The translations under genes and the position numbers were made by a program. From PSRF01 sp051000815 (lineage in GTDB: Bacteria > Acidobacteriota > Blastocatellia > Pyrinomonadales > Pyrinomonadaceae), in assembly GCA_051000815.1 (NCBI GenBank), contig JBPCNX010000073.1, positions 1 to 64,000 on the forward strand: a stretch of DNA of 64,000 nt. The letters run 5' to 3'. This document shows, one piece after another, positions 1 through 7,553 of the stretch. Positions within the stretch are counted from its first letter, which is position 1. Every line of letters starts with the position of its first letter. Below the pieces are notes generated by a model. It was not told the DNA's origin. It saw nothing but the letters and a program-made list of their open reading frames with translations, and ran no database searches.

Positions 1-1
1 A

Positions 2-118
2 GACAGCGACCTGCAACGCGTGGAAGACTTACTTAATAACCGACCTCGTAAGACGCTCGGATACCGAACGCCGAATGAAGTCTTTTTCAAACAACAGTCT
101 GTTGCACTTCCAAGTTGA
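2..118 (+). mobile_element. IS30-family transposase, C-terminal fragment
   Basis: An open frame enters from the left edge and stops at TGA 116-118. Its 38 residues include LNNRPRKTLGYRTPNEVF, the C-terminal signature of the DDE domain of IS30-family transposases (known for the family). Only the last part of the gene is in the window, so it is not possible to say whether the element is intact. The bases around the stop (about 101-124) may be the terminal inverted repeat, because IS30 elements often end within a few bases of the transposase stop; this is inferred, as the other end is not visible. The adjacent 129-215 repeat may mark the element boundary. Confidence 0.8.
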
Positions 119-128
119 ATCCGCTAAT

Positions 129-215
129 GGTAAATGGAAAACGAGAAATAGAAAATCGATGAGCAACTCAGGCGTTTCTTAAATCACTCTCCATTTCTTA
201 TTTCTCATTTGACAC
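129..215. repeat. AT-rich inverted array of about 7-bp units
   Basis: The left arm (129-158) reads as irregular 7-base units (GGAAAAC, GAGAAAT, AGAAAAT). The right arm (187-215) holds the complementary units (CCATTTC, TTATTTC, TCATTTG). The arms can fold on each other imperfectly around a roughly 28-base centre. No coding potential is seen. The layout, heptamers that switch strand in the middle, matches the GC-rich array at 24484-24560. Confidence 0.55.
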
Positions 216-254
216 TTACTTCAAAAACATCATGTTGAGAGGGCCGACAACTTT

Positions 255-821
255 ATGACCTGGATCAAGACCGTTCCACCGTCGGAGAACGAGGAAGTAC
301 GCCGCGCTATGGAGGCGCAGCGCGATTTGTATCCGGTGGAGTATGCCTCGCCGGTGCACCCCACAGCGGATGGCGAGACGTCGGGTATCGTGGCTTCACA
401 CAGCTTAATTCCCGATGCTCTCTATCATGCGTTTTCTACTTTCGGGGTGCTCTTGTCTCCAGACTTGCCGCTAAGTAGAAGCCAGCACGAGATGATCACA
501 ACAATGGTGTCCGTCACTAACCGGTGCCATTATTGAATCGAATCTCACGCAGAGTTTCTGCGTCGCGTCACTCTAGATGAGAAGATGGTTGAGGCTTTGC
601 AAGAGGACTACAAGAGAGCTCCGATCTCCGAGCAGGATAGAATCATGCTTGACTACGTAGTGAAGTTAACCCGCGATGCGACGCGCATTTCGCCGCAGGA
701 TCACGAACATCTGCGCCTGGCAGGCTTTGACGACAGAGGTATTCTGCAGATCACATTGATTGCCTCATGGTTTAACTACATCAATCGTGTAGCGGACGCC
801 TTGGGGGTTGGCCGGGATTAG
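255..821 (+). CDS. AhpD-like peroxidase-related protein with in-frame TGA (candidate selenoprotein)
   Basis: The frame runs 188 codons plus stop if TGA 534-536 (codon 94) is read through; both sides are in the same phase and both match the carboxymuconolactone decarboxylase/AhpD-like peroxidase-related family. In Mycobacterium AhpD the catalytic set is Glu118, Cys130, Cys133 and His137. Here the same spacing gives Glu79, Cys91, TGA94 and His98, so the TGA replaces the peroxidatic cysteine of CxxC, giving CHYU followed by IESH. A single-base change from TGC would also explain it, but the frame downstream is undamaged to a normal C-terminus (NYINRVADALGVGRD). A 17-base hairpin starts 10 bases after the TGA. 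ATG 255 is chosen, with GAGAGG about 11 bases upstream. Likely role: thiol- or selenol-dependent reduction of peroxides in the cytoplasm. Alternative: a nonsense-mutated pseudogene. Confidence 0.75.
547..563 (+). promoter_or_regulatory. Candidate bacterial SECIS hairpin
   Basis: ACGCAG (547-552) and CTGCGT (558-563) are perfect complements around the 5-base loop AGTTT. The 17-base hairpin begins 10 bases after TGA 534-536, and its apical loop begins 16 bases after it, with a G in the second loop position. From knowledge of bacterial SECIS elements, a short stem-loop about 11 bases downstream of UGA with a G near the start of the apical loop is the SelB-binding arrangement. The bulged U seen in the E. 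coli fdhF element is not evident. The hairpin lies inside the coding sequence, as bacterial SECIS elements do. Confidence 0.6.
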
Positions 822-936
822 GCCACAGACAGGCACAGAGCCCCGGAAATTCGTTGCGAGCCTCACTCAGGAGGTAGCGCGCGCGCGACCCGGTTTTTGC
901 GCACCCCGGAGGTTCCCAAAACTCCGTCTTAACTTC

Positions 937-2286
937 GTGAATCAACCTCCAAAACTTAAACGACAACTCGGCCTGCTGACGGCTACTGCTCTGGTGGTCG
1001 GTAACGTTATTGCCGTTGGAATCTTTCTGACGCCCGCCGGCATTTCTAAGTCGCTTGGCTCGCCGATGTTGGTTCTTATTGTGTGGCTTGTGATGGGTGT
1101 GATGGCTTTATGTGGGGCGCTTTGTTATGGCGAACTGGCGGCAAGGTTTCCAGAGGCAGGCGGCGGCTACGTTTACCTTCGGGAAGCCTATGGTCGTCCG
1201 TGGGCTTTCCTCTATGGCTGGATGGCTCTTCTGGTTATGGACCCGGGACTGACTGCCGCTCTAGCGGTTGGTCTCGCGGGTTATGTGGGTTACTCCCTGA
1301 ACCTTTCCCCTGCCGGTATTAAAGCGGTGGCGATTGCCGCAATCTTCCTGGTTGCCGCGGCCCATATCCGCGGCGTCAGGCTTGGCGCCTGGTTAATTAG
1401 GTGGCTGACGTCACTCAAGCTGGGTCTGCTGGCTCTTGTTTTGTTTTGGGGCTTTGCATTCCAGCTTGGGGATTGGTCAAACTTCACGCCTCTTCTCGCA
1501 CAACGACCAAACTCCGCTCCTTTGATTGCGGCTCTGGCAGGCGGGATGGTCGGCGCCTTCTTCTCATTTGGCGGCTGGTGGGATTTGAGTAAACTCGCTG
1601 GTGAAGTGCGCAACCCCGCTGACACCTTGCCCAAAGCGATGGCTTACGGTGTCGCGATTGTTACGCTTGTGTACGTGCTTACAAGTGCGGCCTTCATATA
1701 TCTTGTACCGCTTGATCGCGTCACTTCGGGCGAGACCTTTGCAGCGCAGGCAGGGGAGGTCCTATTCGGGCGAGCTGGTGGGCAGGTATTTTCGCTGATA
1801 GTTATTGTAGCCGTGCTGGGAAGTCTGGTAGCAGTAATCATGTCTGCGCCACGAGTGTATTTTGCAATGGCGCGCGACGGATTATTCGTACCGGCGGTAG
1901 CTTCCCTCCATCCGCGCTTTGAGACGCCCGCACGCGCGACTGCTCTTCAGGCAGTGCTTGGTTCATTGCTGGTGCTGCTCGGCAATTTCAACCAAATCGT
2001 CTCTTACTTTATCTTTGTCGTGGTAATTTTCATTGCACTTACTGTGGTTGCATTGTTTGTGCTGCGGCGCAAAGGGCAGGTCAACCCGCAGTACCTCACT
2101 CCAGGTTATCCCCTGACACCTTTAATATTCCTGTTCCTGATCTTTCTTTTGCTTGTCATGCTCGGGACTAATAATCCCGGACAATCGCTGTTAGGAGTGG
2201 GCGTTGTAGCGTTGGGCCTGCCCGTCTACTATTTTTTCTTCCGGCGGAACTCTCACCCCAATAATGCTCCAGGAGGTCCGGCGTAG
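937..2286 (+). CDS. APC-superfamily amino acid permease
   Basis: A protein of 449 residues with about 12 hydrophobic segments. The N-terminal sequence (LKRQLGLLTATALVVGN, then GIFLTPAGI) is the conserved TM1 region of APC transporters, including the unwound-helix glycine motif. Length matches the family (about 450). It probably imports an amino acid or exchanges amino acids by proton symport or antiport in the inner membrane; the substrate cannot be told. GTG 937 is chosen because the homology begins there; the frame is open back to 808 with low-complexity sequence and no better start, and GGAGGT at 908-913 is too far upstream to fit well. It follows the AhpD-like gene after about 115 bases. 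Nothing ties it functionally to either neighbour. Confidence 0.8.
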   Translation: MNQPPKLKRQLGLLTATALVVGNVIAVGIFLTPAGISKSLGSPMLVLIVWLVMGVMALCGALCYGELAARFPEAGGGYVYLREAYGRPWAFLYGWMALLVMDPGLTAALAVGLAGYVGYSLNLSPAGIKAVAIAAIFLVAAAHIRGVRLGAWLIRWLTSLKLGLLALVLFWGFAFQLGDWSNFTPLLAQRPNSAPLIAALAGGMVGAFFSFGGWWDLSKLAGEVRNPADTLPKAMAYGVAIVTLVYVLTSAAFIYLVPLDRVTSGETFAAQAGEVLFGRAGGQVFSLIVIVAVLGSLVAVIMSAPRVYFAMARDGLFVPAVASLHPRFETPARATALQAVLGSLLVLLGNFNQIVSYFIFVVVIFIALTVVALFVLRRKGQVNPQYLTPGYPLTPLIFLFLIFLLLVMLGTNNPGQSLLGVGVVALGLPVYYFFFRRNSHPNNAPGGPA

Positions 2287-2502
2287 ATCGTTGCGTCAGG
2301 TTCAGCGGTTCGCTCTTCGCTTTTGCCGTTCCTCGTGTTGGCGGTACGATAGTACAAGGCACGCATCTGGAATCGAACCTGGATAAGTCGGGGAGTTATC
2401 TCGATGACTACACGCACCTCCGCTTTTCTTGTTTAATTATGTCGTCCTAATCAAAACTCAGACAATGCCGCCAAAAGAACAAACAGAGAAGGAGTAAACA
2501 CT

Positions 2503-4656
2503 TTGAGAATAGCACTATCGATCCTCTTCCTTTCGGTTTGTAGCATTAATGCACTAGCTCAGACGATTCAGTCCCCGGATGGAAAACTGTCACTCTCTTT
2601 CGCGTTGACCGCCGATGGTGAGCCTACCCATCAGCTCTCATTCAGCGGAAGGCCGGTTCTGCAAAACAGCAAGCTGGGAATCGAGTTGAAAGACAAACCT
2701 TCCTTTACCAACGGCTTCACTATAGTCAAATCGGACACATCGCAAACAGATGAGACCTGGGAGCCGGTCTGGGGAGAGGTTAAAAGAATTCGCAACCATT
2801 ACAAAGAACTCACTGTTACGCTTCGACAGACGGCCCACAAGAACCGAACGTTGATCATCAGATTCCGCTTGTTCAATGACGGTCTGGGATTTCGTTATGA
2901 AGTCCCTGAACAAGCCGACTTGAAGTATTTCATCGTTGCGGATGAGAAGACCGAATTTAACTTGACGGGTGACCATAAAGCTTTTTGGATTCCAGGGGAT
3001 TACGACACGAATGAGTACGCCTACACGACTACAAGACTCAGCGAGATAGATGCGACAAGCGGTAAGGCCGCCCAGGAGATAGCTTTCAAAACACCCATTG
3101 CCGCGAATGCCGTACAGACGCCGCTGATGATGAAGACTGCGGAGGGCTTATACATCAACATCCACGAGGCAGCTTTGGTCAATTACCCGGCGATGAATCT
3201 GATGGTGAATAAACAGACCTTTGGTCTGTCTTCACACCTGGTGCCCGATCCGGTCGGCAGCAAGGCCTTTCTGCAAGCTCCGGCTAAAACTCCCTGGCGC
3301 ACGATTGTAGTGAGCGACAAGGCAACAGACATCGTAGCGTCCAAACTGATTCTGAATTTGAATGAACCTTCTCGAATGCGCGATGTGAGCTGGATCAAGC
3401 CTCAGAAATATGTGGGCATCTGGTGGGGAATGCACGTCGGGACAATGTCCTGGAATTACGCCGACGTCGGGAACATAAAATTAGGCGAAACGGATTGGAT
3501 GAGTCTGAAACCTAATGGCAAACATGGCGCCACCACCGCCAATACGAAACGGTACATAGATTTCGCGGCCAAGCATGGTTTCAACGGAATACTGGTGGAA
3601 GGCTGGAACGTGGGCTGGGAGGATTGGTTCGGCAATTGGAAAGAAGAGGTGTTTGACTTCGTGACCCCCTATCCCGACTTCAATGTCTCTGAACTCCAAC
3701 AGTACGCAGCCGCAAAGGGCGTTAAACTCATCATGCACCATGAGACTTCAGCCTCGGTGACAAATTACGAGCGACGGATGGACGAAGCCATTCGCTTCAT
3801 GAAGCAATACGGATACGACTCGGTTAAAACAGGATACGTCGGCAAGATTATTCCTCGGGGCGAGCATCATGACAGTCAATGGATGGTCAATCACTATGTC
3901 AGGGTGGCCGAAAAATTTGCTCAAAACAGAATCATGCTGGACGCTCACGAACCCGTGCGACCGACGGGATTGCATCGGACTTACCCGAACTGGCTTGCTT
4001 CTGAAGCGGCCAGGGGCAATGAGTTCAACGCGTGGAGCGCTGGTAACCCGCCCGAACACGAAGTAATTTTACCTTTCACTCGCCTAATGGGTGGGCCAAT
4101 GGATTACACGCCGGGAATTTTCCAGATCAAACTCGACTACTACCAGCCGGGCAAGAAAGAACAGGTTCACACGACTCTGGCCAAACAGTTGGCTTTGTAC
4201 GTCACGTTGTATAGCCCGTTACAAATGGCCGCAGATCTGCCTGAAAATTACGAGCGGTATATGGACGCGTTCCAGTTCATCAAGGACGTAGCAGTCGATT
4301 GGGACGACACCAGAGTTTTAGATGCCGAACCCGGCGACTTCTTAACCATCGCTCGCAAAGCTAAAAACAAAGACGAATGGTTCATCGGAGCCATCACAGA
4401 TGAACAAGCGCGTAGCGCAAACATTCCGCTGAGTTATCTGCCCCCGAAACGCCCTTATGTGGCAACCCTCTACACCGATGCGTCAGACGCGCACTGGGAA
4501 AGAAAGCCGATGGCATACCAGATCCAGCATTTTCTGGTAAACGACCAAACCATCCTGAAGATTGCCCTGGCAAGTGGCGGGGGAGCCGCTATCAGCCTGA
4601 GGCCGGCATCCGCTGATGATATGAAGAAATTGAAGGGATACTCGAGTTCACGTTGA
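2503..4656 (+). CDS. Exported GH97 alpha-glucosidase (SusB-like)
   Basis: 717 residues with a signal peptide ending near ALAQ (residue 20). Three domains are expected: an N-terminal beta-sandwich, a (beta/alpha)8 barrel from about residue 290, and a C-terminal beta domain. Key acids fit Bacteroides SusB by spacing: Glu414 (MHHETS), Glu483 (DAHEPVRPTG), Glu501 and Glu507 (GNEFNAW) correspond to SusB Glu439, Glu508, Glu526 and Glu532, the base, acid and calcium-site residues of the inverting GH97 type. It should release glucose from maltooligosaccharides in the periplasm. The TTG start at 2503 is set by GAAGGAG (2488-2494) with 8 bases of spacing. The TPR and CRTAC1 genes follow closely in the same direction and may be co-transcribed. 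Confidence 0.9.
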   Translation: MRIALSILFLSVCSINALAQTIQSPDGKLSLSFALTADGEPTHQLSFSGRPVLQNSKLGIELKDKPSFTNGFTIVKSDTSQTDETWEPVWGEVKRIRNHYKELTVTLRQTAHKNRTLIIRFRLFNDGLGFRYEVPEQADLKYFIVADEKTEFNLTGDHKAFWIPGDYDTNEYAYTTTRLSEIDATSGKAAQEIAFKTPIAANAVQTPLMMKTAEGLYINIHEAALVNYPAMNLMVNKQTFGLSSHLVPDPVGSKAFLQAPAKTPWRTIVVSDKATDIVASKLILNLNEPSRMRDVSWIKPQKYVGIWWGMHVGTMSWNYADVGNIKLGETDWMSLKPNGKHGATTANTKRYIDFAAKHGFNGILVEGWNVGWEDWFGNWKEEVFDFVTPYPDFNVSELQQYAAAKGVKLIMHHETSASVTNYERRMDEAIRFMKQYGYDSVKTGYVGKIIPRGEHHDSQWMVNHYVRVAEKFAQNRIMLDAHEPVRPTGLHRTYPNWLASEAARGNEFNAWSAGNPPEHEVILPFTRLMGGPMDYTPGIFQIKLDYYQPGKKEQVHTTLAKQLALYVTLYSPLQMAADLPENYERYMDAFQFIKDVAVDWDDTRVLDAEPGDFLTIARKAKNKDEWFIGAITDEQARSANIPLSYLPPKRPYVATLYTDASDAHWERKPMAYQIQHFLVNDQTILKIALASGGGAAISLRPASADDMKKLKGYSSSR

Positions 4657-4674
4657 GTTAAGAAGGCTGATCTT

Positions 4675-5727
4675 ATGATTAAGCTTGCGTGCCATCTGAT
4701 ATCGATCAACCTATTGGCGGCGTTATTCGCATTGGCCGTCTCAGGTCAGACTGAACAACAGCCAATGTCGCAGGCTGGATCGAACTCTTCAGTGGTCGCA
4801 CAAGCCCAAGCGCTCCTGACTGCCGGTAAGATTGACGCCGCTATAGAAATGTTGAGATCGGTTCCTGCTTCGGGTTCGACTAGTACGACAGTAAACTATC
4901 TCCTGGGCTTGGCTCACTATCAAAAGAGCGACTACGCTCTCGCCATCGAGCACCTTTCGATTGCACTGAGAGGGATACCGGAAGATAGCCTCCAGTACCG
5001 GCAAGGAGTGCAAATGCTTGGCCTCTCTCAGTACTTAAGGGGGCACTTTAAAGAGGCTATTCCTTATCTCGAACAGGTCGCAACCTGGTCACCGGCTAAT
5101 GTGGAGATCGCTTATGTTCTCGGCCTTAGCTACATTCAAACTCAAAGCCCTACCAAGGCTCGCGAGGCATTCGCGCGGATGTTTAGTCTTCAACCGAGTT
5201 CTGCGGCGGCCCATCTAATTAATGCGCAGATGATGATTCGTCAGCGCTTTGAAAATATTGCCGAGAAAGAACTACAGAGGGCGCTCGAACTTGATCCCAA
5301 GCTGCCACAAGCGAACTTCCTCCTTGGAGAACTGGCAATCTTTAACGCCAGAATCGATCGCGGTATTGAACTGCTGCAAATGGAGATAGCGAACAATCCC
5401 TCATTCGGCATGGCTTACTATCGGCTCGGAGAGGCTTATACCCGGCAGCTAAAATGGGATGAAGCAGTTGCACCGCTGCAAAAGTCTATCTGGCTCAACC
5501 CGTACTTCAGTGGCCCATACATTGTCCTGGGAAAGGTTCACTTAAAGAAGGGGGATCTATCAAACGCGGAGACGATTCTAAGGCGCGCACTAAAGATGGA
5601 CCAAAATAACTTCTCAGGACATCATCTACTCGCTCAAGTGTTACAACGGGCCAATAGGTTAGAAGAGGCCAAGAAGGAGTTTGAACTCGCCGACCGGCTG
5701 AGGATCAGCTCTGAAACTGAAAGATAG
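4675..5727 (+). CDS. Exported TPR-repeat protein
   Basis: 350 residues: a signal peptide (hydrophobic residues 8-22, cleavage near VSGQ) followed by about eight tetratricopeptide repeats, seen as recurring A-x-x-x-L/Y...LGLAHYQ, YVLGLSYIQ, YYRLGEAY and IVLGKVHLKKGD helices. TPRs form a protein-binding superhelix. It starts 18 bases after the GH97 stop and ends about 14 bases before the CRTAC1 gene, so the three probably form one transcript. The same TPR + CRTAC1 partnership recurs on the other strand just downstream. The role is inferred to be scaffolding at the periplasm or outer membrane; no enzymatic motif is visible. Confidence 0.8.
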   Translation: MIKLACHLISINLLAALFALAVSGQTEQQPMSQAGSNSSVVAQAQALLTAGKIDAAIEMLRSVPASGSTSTTVNYLLGLAHYQKSDYALAIEHLSIALRGIPEDSLQYRQGVQMLGLSQYLRGHFKEAIPYLEQVATWSPANVEIAYVLGLSYIQTQSPTKAREAFARMFSLQPSSAAAHLINAQMMIRQRFENIAEKELQRALELDPKLPQANFLLGELAIFNARIDRGIELLQMEIANNPSFGMAYYRLGEAYTRQLKWDEAVAPLQKSIWLNPYFSGPYIVLGKVHLKKGDLSNAETILRRALKMDQNNFSGHHLLAQVLQRANRLEEAKKEFELADRLRISSETER

Positions 5728-5741
5728 TAAACCAATTGAGG

Positions 5742-7541
5742 ATGTTTTCGAGTTTTAAGAAGAGTTACCGCCTAACCCTGTTCTGTCTTGCCGCCGGCGC
5801 GCTCATTGCAAACGAGGCTGGTCTCTCGTCACTTGGCCGGCAGCTTGAGCTCAATCAAGAGACAACCCTTCCCAGTTCGAACGCCAAAAGTAGTAATGAG
5901 GGTGATGCTTTTCCCGTCACCTTTGTGGATGTTGCTGGACGTGCAGGGCTTTCCGAGCCGATTGTTTATGGCGGTCTGGAACAAAAAAAATACATCATAG
6001 AAACCAACGGTAGCGGGGTCGCCTTTCTCGATTATGACAATGATGGATGGGTAGACATCTTGCTTCCAAACGGCACTCGCCTCGAAGGTTTTCCCAAAGG
6101 TAAAGAGCCGACGATTAAGTTATATCGAAACCAACGCAATGGTAGCTTCTCAGATATCACTGCTAAGGCAGGCTTGCGTCATGCGGGATGGGCATCGGCG
6201 ATTTGCGCCGGTGATTACGATAACGATGGGTACGAAGATTTCTATCTAACTTATTGGGGCCAAAACGCGCTCTACCGTAATAATGGTAACGGCACGTTCA
6301 GTGACGTCACCCAGAAGGCATTGCTCGATACGAAAGGGACCCGTTGGGGCTCAGGCTGCACTTTCGTCGACTATGATCGCGATGGAAGGCTCGATCTCTT
6401 TGTAGCAAACTATTTGAGGTTCGATCTCGAAACAGCGCCAGAACCTGGAAAGGGTGCAAATTGTACGTGGAAAGGCATTCCCGTCAATTGCGGACCCAAG
6501 GGTTTACCCACAGACACAAATCTTCTCTATCACAACAATGGTGACGGCACATTTGCGGATGTGGCCGACAAATCAGGCATCGCTAAAGTTCAGGGGCGCT
6601 ACTCGATGACAGCGATAACGACCGACTTCAATAACGATGGCTGGCCCGACATATATGTCGCCTGTGATTCGACGGCCAGCACTCTTTACCGCAACAATCG
6701 TGACGGAACGTTTACAGACGTTGCTCTGGAAACGGGTACTGCCTATAACGAAGATGGTCAGGCGCAGGCCGGAATGGGTGTCGCAATTGGCGACTATGAT
6801 GGTGATGGCTTCTTAGATATCTTCAAAACTCATTTCGCAGACGATCTGCCTGTGCTGTACCGGAATAGCGGGCGAGAATTTTTCGAGGACGCATCGAGGG
6901 CAGCCGGTTTCGATCACACACGCTATGTGGAATGGGGAATCGGGTTCGCTGATTTTGACAACAATGGTTGGCCCGACATAATGATCGCCACCGGCAATGT
7001 CTACCCGGAGGTCGAGAAACTCTTCAAAGAATACCCACATCGAAGCCCACGCCTTGTTTATCAAAACCTCGGGAACGGCCGTTTTAAAGAAGTGACCGCT
7101 CATTCTGGTCCAGGTGTGTTAACTCCCAAATCTAGTCGGGGTTCTGCCTTTAGTGACTTCGATAATGACGGGGACGTTGATGTGTTAGTGATGAACATGA
7201 ACGAGCCCCCATTGTTACTGCGTAATGAATACATCAATAGGCTGAATCGAGAAACAAACAACTGGCTCAAAGTAAAACTCATCGGCTCAAAGTCGAATCG
7301 CAGTGCCATCGGCGCGCGAGTACAGGTGGTGAGCGGTCAGCACCGGCAAACTCAAGAGGTGACCAGCCAGTCCAGCTACTACTCACATAATGACCTGCGC
7401 TTACATTTCGGCATGGGCAGAAGTGCGAAGGCTGTGCAAATAGAAATCCGTTGGCCAAACGGTGAGACCGAAACGGTCAAAGACATTCCGGTTAATCAAA
7501 CGGTGAAAATAAGAGAGGGAAGCGGAGTAGTGAAAAAGTAA
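5742..7541 (+). CDS. CRTAC1-family protein (FG-GAP/VCBS repeats + ASPIC/UnbV)
   Basis: About 599 residues. An N-terminal hydrophobic stretch (LFCLAAGALIANEAG) serves as an export signal. Seven or so FG-GAP/VCBS blades follow, each carrying a calcium-binding loop such as DYDNDGWVD, DYDNDGYED, DYDRDGRLD, DFNNDGWPD and DYDGDGFLD. An ASPIC/UnbV domain fills the last 90 residues (NWLKVKLIGSKSNR...IRWPNGETE). Such proteins are exported beta-propellers that bind calcium and are common in Acidobacteriota; the ligand is unknown. ATG 5742 is preferred over in-frame TTG 5736; there is no properly spaced Shine-Dalgarno, so translation may be coupled to the TPR gene upstream. It is a clear paralogue of the gene at 9402-11159. 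Confidence 0.85.
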   Translation: MFSSFKKSYRLTLFCLAAGALIANEAGLSSLGRQLELNQETTLPSSNAKSSNEGDAFPVTFVDVAGRAGLSEPIVYGGLEQKKYIIETNGSGVAFLDYDNDGWVDILLPNGTRLEGFPKGKEPTIKLYRNQRNGSFSDITAKAGLRHAGWASAICAGDYDNDGYEDFYLTYWGQNALYRNNGNGTFSDVTQKALLDTKGTRWGSGCTFVDYDRDGRLDLFVANYLRFDLETAPEPGKGANCTWKGIPVNCGPKGLPTDTNLLYHNNGDGTFADVADKSGIAKVQGRYSMTAITTDFNNDGWPDIYVACDSTASTLYRNNRDGTFTDVALETGTAYNEDGQAQAGMGVAIGDYDGDGFLDIFKTHFADDLPVLYRNSGREFFEDASRAAGFDHTRYVEWGIGFADFDNNGWPDIMIATGNVYPEVEKLFKEYPHRSPRLVYQNLGNGRFKEVTAHSGPGVLTPKSSRGSAFSDFDNDGDVDVLVMNMNEPPLLLRNEYINRLNRETNNWLKVKLIGSKSNRSAIGARVQVVSGQHRQTQEVTSQSSYYSHNDLRLHFGMGRSAKAVQIEIRWPNGETETVKDIPVNQTVKIREGSGVVKK

Positions 7542-7553
7542 GCAGCAGTTGCC

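Noticed and set aside
255..536. Reading the first part of the AhpD-like gene as a complete 93-residue protein
   Set aside because: It stops exactly at the catalytic Cys position, and the same frame continues with family sequence to 821.
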